A DNA stretch of 9,228 nt, from positions 1 to 9,228 of the forward strand of contig SKTG01000121.1 in assembly GCA_007118045.1 (NCBI GenBank). The letters run 5' to 3'. The translations under genes and the position numbers were made by a program. The notes below the pieces were generated by a model. That model did no database searches and was not told the DNA's origin. It was given only the letters and a program-made list of their open reading frames with translations. Of the stretch, positions 4,473-9,228 are shown in pieces (position 1 is the stretch's first letter; every line of letters starts with the position of its first letter). The stretch is from Nitriliruptoraceae bacterium. Its GTDB lineage: Bacteria > Actinomycetota > Nitriliruptoria > Nitriliruptorales > Nitriliruptoraceae.

Positions 4473-6278
4473 GTGCCAGCCAACCCCACGCTGCGCCGCG
4501 GCGGCGTCCTGCTCACGATCGTGGCCGGCACCCTCGCGGTCCTGCTGGTGGTCGCGCTGGGCACCGTCTGGTTCGTCCAACGGGACCGGGCCCTGCCCAA
4601 CACCTCCGTGGCGGGCGTCGACGTGGGTGGCGCGAGCGAGGCCGAGATCCGCTCGCGGCTCGAGCCGATCGCCGAGGTCCGCGAGGACGCCGCCGTCGCC
4701 TTCACCATCGACGGCGAGGAGCACACCCTGATCGCCGACGAGGTCGGCTACGAGATCGACGTCGACGCGACGACCGCGGCGGTGCTCGAGCGGGGCAGGA
4801 GCGGGCTGCCGGGTGACGTCGCCGTGCGCGTGGCCGCCCTCGGCGGTCGGGGTGACGACGTCGCCCTCGTGCAACGCCTCGACGACCGCGCGCTGGCGAC
4901 CTGGGTCGACGAGGTCGCCGACGAGATCGACCACCAGGAACGCCGAGGCGACGTCCTCATCGACGCCGACACGGCGACCGTCGAGCTCGAACCCTCCCGT
5001 GGGGGCGTCGAGGTCGACCGGGAGCGGCTGCGAGAGCTCGCACGGGCCGGTCTGCTCGAGCCGGGCCGGGACCGGTTCGAGCTGCCCGTGACCGAGACCT
5101 CGCAGCCGATCGCCGACGACGACGTCGTCAGCGTGGCGGAACAGGTCGAGGAGGCGCTGGCCGAGCCGCTCGTGCTGCGCTCCGACGACAGCGAGCTCAC
5201 GCTGGCGCCCACCGACCTCGCCGCCCTGATCGACGTCGTGGAGACCTCGGGTGGCGAGACCGGGACGACGCTGGCGCTGGTGGTGTCCGAGTCGTCGGTC
5301 GAGGACGTGCTCGGGGATGTGGGGCCACGTCGTTTCGACGTCTCGCCGACGGACGCCGGCTACACCGCCAGCCGCACCCCGCCGAGCATCTTCGACGTCG
5401 CGGGCGACGCGACCTACCGCCCGGAAGCCGCCGAGGTGGGTGTCGAGCCCGGGCGTGACGGCCGACGCTTCGACCCGGAGCGGGCGGCGCGGCAACTGAC
5501 CGAGCTCGTGCGCTCCGGCACCCGCCAGGCGGCGTTGGACCTCGAGCGGGTGGAGGCCGGGCTGTCCGAGGAGCGTGCCCGCGACCTGCGTCCGACGCAC
5601 GTGATCGGCACGTTCACGACCTACCACCAGGCCGGGCAGGACCGCAACACCAACATCGCCCTGCTGGCGGACACGATCGATGGCACGGTCGTCCTCCCCG
5701 GCGAGTCCTTCTCGATCAACGAGGTCTCGGGGGAACGCACCTGCGAGGCGGGCTACGTGCCGGCCGGCACGATCATCGAGGGCGAGCTGGTGGACACGTG
5801 CGGTGGTGGCACCTCGCAGTTCGGCACCACGACGTTCAACGCGGCGTTCTTCGCGGGGATGCAGCTCGACGACTGGAAGGCTCACTCCTGGTACATCGAG
5901 CGCTACCCCATGGGTCGGGAGGCGACGCTGTCCTACCCCGTGCTCGACGTCGAGTTCACCAACACCTCGGACGGCGCGGTCCTGGTCAAGACCGCCCACA
6001 CCGACACGAGCGTGACCGTCACCCTGTACGGGCAGCCGCTCGCCGAGGCGGTCACGGCCACGCACGGCCAACCGACCGACGAACGCGGGTACGGCACGGA
6101 GGTTCGGACCACCTCCAGCGTGCCGTCGGGCCAGGAACAGGTCGTGCAGCCCGGTGGTGAGGGCTTCCGGGTGGAGGTGGAGCGCACCATCGAGCTGCTC
6201 GACGATGGCGAGGAGACCGAGACCATCACCACGACCTACCAACCGCAGACACGCATCGTCGAACGGGGTCCCGGGTAA
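4473..6278 (+). CDS. Membrane-anchored VanW-domain envelope protein
   Basis: A 601-residue protein with a short basic N-terminus, one membrane helix (about 11-35) and a large exported part. Residues about 45-350 hold two weakly similar alpha/beta segments like the PG_binding_4 domains usual ahead of VanW. The VanW domain spans about 375-520, with NTNIALLADTIDGTV, then CGGGTSQFGTTTFNAAFF, then HSWYIERYPMGREATLSYPV, the actinobacterial form of the signature. The last 75 residues are Thr/Glu-rich and G5-like (ending TTYQPQTRIVERGPG). VanW proteins are thought to bind or modify cell-wall material; the biochemical role is not settled. GTG 4473 is chosen because GGGGGA (4458-4463) precedes it by 9 nt and the membrane helix starts right after; the frame is open back to 3834 but overlaps the opposite anti-sigma gene there. 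It converges on the HIRAN gene with 22 nt between stops. Confidence 0.88.
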   Translation: MPANPTLRRGGVLLTIVAGTLAVLLVVALGTVWFVQRDRALPNTSVAGVDVGGASEAEIRSRLEPIAEVREDAAVAFTIDGEEHTLIADEVGYEIDVDATTAAVLERGRSGLPGDVAVRVAALGGRGDDVALVQRLDDRALATWVDEVADEIDHQERRGDVLIDADTATVELEPSRGGVEVDRERLRELARAGLLEPGRDRFELPVTETSQPIADDDVVSVAEQVEEALAEPLVLRSDDSELTLAPTDLAALIDVVETSGGETGTTLALVVSESSVEDVLGDVGPRRFDVSPTDAGYTASRTPPSIFDVAGDATYRPEAAEVGVEPGRDGRRFDPERAARQLTELVRSGTRQAALDLERVEAGLSEERARDLRPTHVIGTFTTYHQAGQDRNTNIALLADTIDGTVVLPGESFSINEVSGERTCEAGYVPAGTIIEGELVDTCGGGTSQFGTTTFNAAFFAGMQLDDWKAHSWYIERYPMGREATLSYPVLDVEFTNTSDGAVLVKTAHTDTSVTVTLYGQPLAEAVTATHGQPTDERGYGTEVRTTSSVPSGQEQVVQPGGEGFRVEVERTIELLDDGEETETITTTYQPQTRIVERGPG

Positions 6279-6300
6279 CCCGCCTCCGCGCGATCTCGCG

Positions 6301-6825
6301 TCAGCCACGCAGCTGACGTCGCCGGACCCCCGGCGGCCGTCCCCACACCCGCGCCGAGGTCACATCCGGGTCGCCACCGGTCCCCCGAGCGGCGCCCTCA
6401 GCTTTCTTGGCCCGCGTGACTCCCGCCCCGTCTCCGACCGTCCCGGAGCCCTGGGACTCGGGCAGCTCCGGGAGCAACTGCACCAGGGGCCGCTGCCAGC
6501 GTCCGTTCGGCTCCGCGACGAACCCGGCGAGGCGAGCCTCGATGCGACCGCCCGCGTCCAGGCGCGGGGCGATGCGACCGGCCACCACCTGGTCCAGGTA
6601 GCCGATGCGCCAGCGGGAGCCGTCGTCCGTCTCGACCCACACGGCGACGGCGAGCGGGTCGGCCGGGTTACCCGGCTCACGGGCCAGGCGGGCCAGCCGC
6701 CCGGCTTCCAGCTCCGACGCTCCGGGCGGTGTCGGCGCGAAGGCGTGACCCCGGACGGGCGTCCGGAACGGGCGCAGCGGCCGTCGCTCGTCGCGGATGG
6801 TGGAGGTGTTCGTCGTGGTGAGCAT
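6301..6825 (-). CDS. Small HIRAN-domain protein (174 aa)
   Basis: Residues about 22-118 match the HIRAN pattern: VRGHAFAP, then LARLAREPGNPADPLAVAVW (the conserved N-P-x-D-P-x-A-V-x-V core), then RIGYLDQVVAGRIAPRLDAG (the 'GYLp..vA..ia..l..G' motif). HIRAN domains, known from HLTF/Rad5-type helicases and from stand-alone bacterial proteins, bind DNA ends or damaged DNA. The C-terminal 50 residues are Gly/Ala/Arg-rich and probably disordered, which could add nucleic-acid contact. ATG 6825 is used; GTG 6858, with AGGA about 11 nt before it, is an alternative adding 11 residues. It is the last gene of a minus-strand cluster, 52 nt after a PD-(D/E)XK nuclease, so a joint role in DNA repair or restriction of foreign DNA is likely but inferred. 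Confidence 0.82.
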   Translation of the reverse strand: MLTTTNTSTIRDERRPLRPFRTPVRGHAFAPTPPGASELEAGRLARLAREPGNPADPLAVAVWVETDDGSRWRIGYLDQVVAGRIAPRLDAGGRIEARLAGFVAEPNGRWQRPLVQLLPELPESQGSGTVGDGAGVTRAKKAEGAARGTGGDPDVTSARVWGRPPGVRRRQLRG

Positions 6826-6866
6826 GTGCGGAGCATGGCATCCCGGTGTGACAGGCACGGTGGTGC

Positions 6867-6886
6867 TCGTCCTGGCTCTAGGACGA
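6867..6886 (-). other. Hairpin across the nuclease stop codon
   Basis: TCGTCCT (6867-6873) and AGGACGA (6880-6886) form a 7-bp stem with loop GGCTCT. The stop codon of the nuclease gene (6878-6880) lies inside it. There is no T tract on the minus strand, so it is more likely a processing or stability element between the nuclease and HIRAN genes than a terminator. Confidence 0.35.
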
Positions 6887-7837
6887 CGCCGACCCCAACC
6901 GTTCGCTGCAGTCCTCGCGCCGCCGGCAGTCGGGGCACCACGCGCCCGCGGCCAGGCGCAGCCGCTCGTCGGGGACACCCGGTGGGACCCCGTCCAGGCG
7001 CACGAGCTGGGCGACGGTGGCCACGATCGCCTCCACGGTGGTGTGGAGCGCACCGGCGTCGAGGTCCTCGAGCTCCGCCCGCCCCTCCGGGAGGTGGTAG
7101 GTGACCCAACGGAACGGCGGGCGTCCGACCGCGAGGGTCGTCATGAGCGCCGCGAACCGGGCGTGGCGTCGGTCCCGCTCCGGCCGCGGTCGGCCCGACT
7201 TGAGGTCGACGATCAACGTGCGGGCGCGACCATCGTCGTGGTGGCTGTCGATGGCGAGATCCACGCCCCCGCGGACCACCACCGCCCCACCGGACAGCGT
7301 CAGCTCACGGGTCCGTCCGAGCTCGGTCGCCACGAGCTCGGACGGCAGCCACGGCCACACCTCCCGGAACGTGTGCAGGAGGTCCGTGACCTCGGCAGCC
7401 AGCCGTGCGGCGGCTGCCGGCTCGAGCTGGTTCAGCCACGACGACAGCGAGCGCGGGTCCCCCGGGCGCCGCGACGCGGCCTCGTGCCACACCGCTGCGA
7501 CCACCCGTTCTGGGTCGTCGCGACGCTCGCGTTCCCAGTCACGCAGCACCGCCTCCCGGGCGAGCAACCCCCGGGAGATCGCGGCCGTGTGCCGGAACGG
7601 CTCCGGTTCGAGCTGCAACCCGTCGCACACGGCTCGGTCCACGGCCCAGCGCGTGACCCTGAGGGCGCGGGTCCTCGGAGCACGCAGCGACGCCGCGACC
7701 TCGGCGATCCCGCTCTCGAGGTGGGCGCGCAGCTCCCCGGCGAGCCCGGTCGGGACCCGTGGCCGCGGCCCGCCCCAGGCGAGGACCCGCTCGCTCATCC
7801 GCCGTTGCGCGGGAGTGGTCGTCGGCAGCTGCGGCAC
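6878..7837 (-). CDS. PD-(D/E)XK nuclease with Cas4/AddB-like Fe-S cysteines
   Basis: A 319-residue soluble protein of the RecB/Cas4 nuclease superfamily (PDDEXK_1 type). The catalytic core is visible as GGVDLAID (D193) followed by LIVDLKSG (D211-x-K213), with E167 upstream as a possible motif I residue. One cysteine lies N-terminal to the core (C71, AVCDGL) and three lie at the end (C301-x2-C304-x5-C310, WCPDCRRREDC). This 1+3 pattern builds the 4Fe-4S cluster in Cas4, AddB and Dna2. The usual Q-x3-Y after the catalytic lysine is not obvious (RFAALMTTLAVGR instead). No helicase or Cas gene is present, so it is a stand-alone nuclease here. GTG 7837 starts 2 nt after the preceding stop; ATG 7798 is an alternative. 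Nuclease fold and cysteine set are convincing; substrate is unknown. Confidence 0.82.
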   Translation of the reverse strand: MPQLPTTTPAQRRMSERVLAWGGPRPRVPTGLAGELRAHLESGIAEVAASLRAPRTRALRVTRWAVDRAVCDGLQLEPEPFRHTAAISRGLLAREAVLRDWERERRDDPERVVAAVWHEAASRRPGDPRSLSSWLNQLEPAAAARLAAEVTDLLHTFREVWPWLPSELVATELGRTRELTLSGGAVVVRGGVDLAIDSHHDDGRARTLIVDLKSGRPRPERDRRHARFAALMTTLAVGRPPFRWVTYHLPEGRAELEDLDAGALHTTVEAIVATVAQLVRLDGVPPGVPDERLRLAAGAWCPDCRRREDCSERLGSASS

Positions 7838-7839
7838 GG

Positions 7840-8394
7840 CTAGAGGTGAGCGAGCTGTCGGAGGTCGGCCTCCGACAGATCGGCGGGCACGAACGTCCCG
7901 TCCGCTTCCAGCACGGGGACACCGCCCAGTCCTCGACGCCGCTGGGCGGTCATCCGGTTGCGGAGCTCGAGCAGCTCGCGGCGGTCGTCCAGACGCCCCT
8001 CGACCGTGTCACGGTCCAGGCCGATGGCGACGGCCAGGTCGATCAGGACCCCGCGATCGTCCACGTCGAGGTCCTCGCTCCAGTAGGCGCGGAGCCCGGC
8101 CATGCGCCAGGCAGCGCCGAGCTCGTACGCCGCCGCGAGCTCGCCGAGCAGGTGGAAGCGCAACGTGGGTGGCTGTCGCGTCGGCCGTCGCATCGGCAGG
8201 CCCAGCTCGCCGGCGCGCTCGCTCTCGTGGCGCAGCTCCTCGAGCAGTGGCAACGTCGGTGGGACGGAGATCTCGAGCCCCAGGGCATCGAAGCCGTTGA
8301 ACCCGACCCGCCCTCCGGCGTCGGCGAGGGGCTGGAGCCGGAGCAGCGCCACCGCGGACGACGGCGACGTCACGTCGTAGTGGAGGACCAGCAC
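7840..8394 (-). CDS. DsbA-like / GST-kappa-fold thioredoxin-superfamily protein
   Basis: A 184-residue cytoplasmic protein with the DsbA / HCCA-isomerase layout. An N-terminal strand (LVLHYDVTS) is followed by the active-site position and helix (SPSSAVALLRL), then a helical insertion (about 50-150), and the cis-proline strand GGVPVLEADGTFVP (P160) near the end. Where oxidoreductases carry CXXC this protein has S10-P-S-S13, as in 2-hydroxychromene-2-carboxylate isomerases and kappa GSTs (SPYS), and it contains no cysteine at all. Disulfide chemistry is therefore excluded; a glutathione- or other thiol-dependent isomerase or transferase, or a binding role, remains possible. GTG 8394 is chosen because homologous sequence begins there and the Arg/Ser-rich frame upstream overlaps another gene; AGG lies 9 nt before it. 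It sits 10 nt after the membrane-protein gene and 2 nt before the nuclease gene. Confidence 0.72.
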   Translation of the reverse strand: MLVLHYDVTSPSSAVALLRLQPLADAGGRVGFNGFDALGLEISVPPTLPLLEELRHESERAGELGLPMRRPTRQPPTLRFHLLGELAAAYELGAAWRMAGLRAYWSEDLDVDDRGVLIDLAVAIGLDRDTVEGRLDDRRELLELRNRMTAQRRRGLGGVPVLEADGTFVPADLSEADLRQLAHL

Positions 8395-8404
8395 GAGCCG
8401 ACGC

Positions 8405-9228
8405 CTACTCCGCGCCGGCGGTGCGCGACGCCGGGGCTTCGAGGCTGGCGCCGGCGGCACGCGCGTACGCGTCGCGCTCCAGGCGGTAGAGGTTGCGCCG
8501 GACGTTGCTCCACTCCTCCTTGTCGAGCTCGAGCGTCGCGAGGTCCTCCACGATCTGGCGGATCTCGTCGAGGTCGATCTCCTCGCCGGCCGCCAGCCGC
8601 TCCCGCTGCTCGCGCATGCGGTCCTCGAGCGCCTGGGCATCGTCGTCCCACGTGAAGTAGACGTGACGCTCGTCGATGCCCTCTGCCAGGACGGCGTGGA
8701 CACGGGCCGACTGTTTCTGCTGACCGACGATCGTCAGGTCCGCGGCGTGCACCAGGACCTCGAACACGTCGTCGTCGGCGTCCCGCCCACGGACCGAGCG
8801 CAGCTCCGTGGCCATCTCCCGCGCGAAGATGTGCCCGAGCACGAAGCCGAGCAGCCCGAAACCGATGCGCAGGGAACGGGCGGGGTCACCCTGCTCGGCC
8901 TCGATGCCGCGCTCCCGCAGGATGCCGATGATGTGGTCGACGACGTCCTCGTAACTGTCCTTCGGGATGACGACCAGCAGCCGGGCGATCTTGTAACGCT
9001 TCGCCAGGTACGACGCCTTGATGAACGGCACCAGGATCACGATCGCGGTGGTCACGAGACCGATCAGCGGCGTGTACCAGAAGGCGTGCAGCATGATCAG
9101 GCCAGGACTGCGGCCCCGGCCCGGGCGCTGGTTGTGCATCCGGTTGATCAGCACCCCGTTGGCGACGGGGATCAGGATCGCGCTCGCGATCGGCACACCC
9201 CGCAGGATCGTGTCGTCGTCCGGGAGGA
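8405..9228 (-). CDS. Membrane protein of unknown family (5' end outside window)
   Basis: The frame is open to the right edge; the reading LPDDDTILRG ahead of GTG 9196 looks coding, so the true start lies beyond the window. About 274 residues are visible. Two hydrophobic segments come first (VPIASAILIPVANGVLI and PLIGLVTTAIVILVPFI), then a basic stretch (KASYLAKRYKIA), an alpha/beta segment (LLVVIPKDSYEDVVDHIIGI) and a third hydrophobic helix (RIGFGLLGFVLGHIFA). A cytoplasmic C-terminal half follows, very rich in Glu/Asp/Arg and probably coiled-coil (ALEDRMREQRERLAAGEEID). I do not recognise the family. It heads the visible part of the cluster with the DsbA-like and nuclease genes, but nothing in it shows a link to their functions. 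Confidence 0.75.
   Translation of the reverse strand, partial: LPDDDTILRGVPIASAILIPVANGVLINRMHNQRPGRGRSPGLIMLHAFWYTPLIGLVTTAIVILVPFIKASYLAKRYKIARLLVVIPKDSYEDVVDHIIGILRERGIEAEQGDPARSLRIGFGLLGFVLGHIFAREMATELRSVRGRDADDDVFEVLVHAADLTIVGQQKQSARVHAVLAEGIDERHVYFTWDDDAQALEDRMREQRERLAAGEEIDLDEIRQIVEDLATLELDKEEWSNVRRNLYRLERDAYARAAGASLEAPASRTAGAE

Noticed and set aside
4473..6278. Vancomycin resistance determinant
   Set aside because: The VanW domain alone does not imply resistance. No vanH, vanA/D-type ligase, vanX or vanRS gene is present, and such proteins are common in antibiotic-sensitive actinobacteria.
6878..7837. Cas4 of a CRISPR-Cas system
   Set aside because: The cysteine pattern and nuclease core are similar, but there is no CRISPR array, no cas1 or cas2, and the neighbours are unrelated to CRISPR.
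6797..8655. Several long plus-strand open frames over the nuclease and DsbA-like genes
   Set aside because: They are antisense shadows of GC-rich coding sequence, with Arg/Pro/Ser-biased products and no recognisable domains.

Overview
The window is very GC-rich, with strongly GC-biased third codon positions and GTG starts. Its gene set (RskA-type anti-sigma factor, actinobacterial VanW protein, NptA/PhoU pair) points to a high-GC actinobacterium. I cannot place it more precisely from sequence alone.

Layout. Positions 1-152 hold the 3' end of a membrane-protein gene (+). A small acidic coiled-coil ORF follows (271-432, +). Positions 433-564 hold nothing I can support. Then comes a scar region: a decayed fragment of an IS110-type transposase (565-717, -), a tandem GTGTCCCA repeat (768-786), a terminator-like hairpin (804-840, -) and an intact tRNA-Val(CAC) with encoded CCA (857-931, -) and a plausible promoter. 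Positions 974-1088 are empty as far as I can see.

Positions 1089-1589 look like a long structured leader: a stem-loop that buries a near-perfect Shine-Dalgarno, a 15-codon TTG-start ORF just behind it, a 14-bp palindrome and a perfect 12-bp hairpin. After this come a Na+/phosphate cotransporter (about 1590-2666, +) and a PhoU-like gene (2675-3382, +), clearly one operon. A hairpin at 3383-3403 separates this pair from a convergent RskA-type zinc anti-sigma factor (3428-4150, -). No sigma factor gene lies beside it in the window. Its start codon sits in a 20-bp tandem duplication that creates an 8-codon upstream mini-ORF (stop included) ending in ATGA.

The divergent spacer 4176-4472 carries a 14-bp tandem repeat, an inverted repeat and three copies of GGGTGCT. 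It leads into a 601-residue membrane-anchored VanW-domain envelope protein (4473-6278, +). Converging on it is a compact minus-strand cluster that begins outside the window: a membrane protein of unknown family (8405 to the right edge), a DsbA-like/GST-kappa-fold protein without the CXXC motif (7840-8394), a PD-(D/E)XK nuclease with a Cas4/AddB-style Fe-S cysteine set (6878-7837) and a small HIRAN-domain protein (6301-6825).

How the genes relate. The cotransporter imports phosphate and its PhoU partner probably restrains it. The anti-sigma and VanW proteins are both envelope-facing and share a repeat-rich divergent spacer. The Fe-S nuclease and HIRAN protein form a plausible DNA-damage or foreign-DNA module, and are the most likely undescribed functional unit here.
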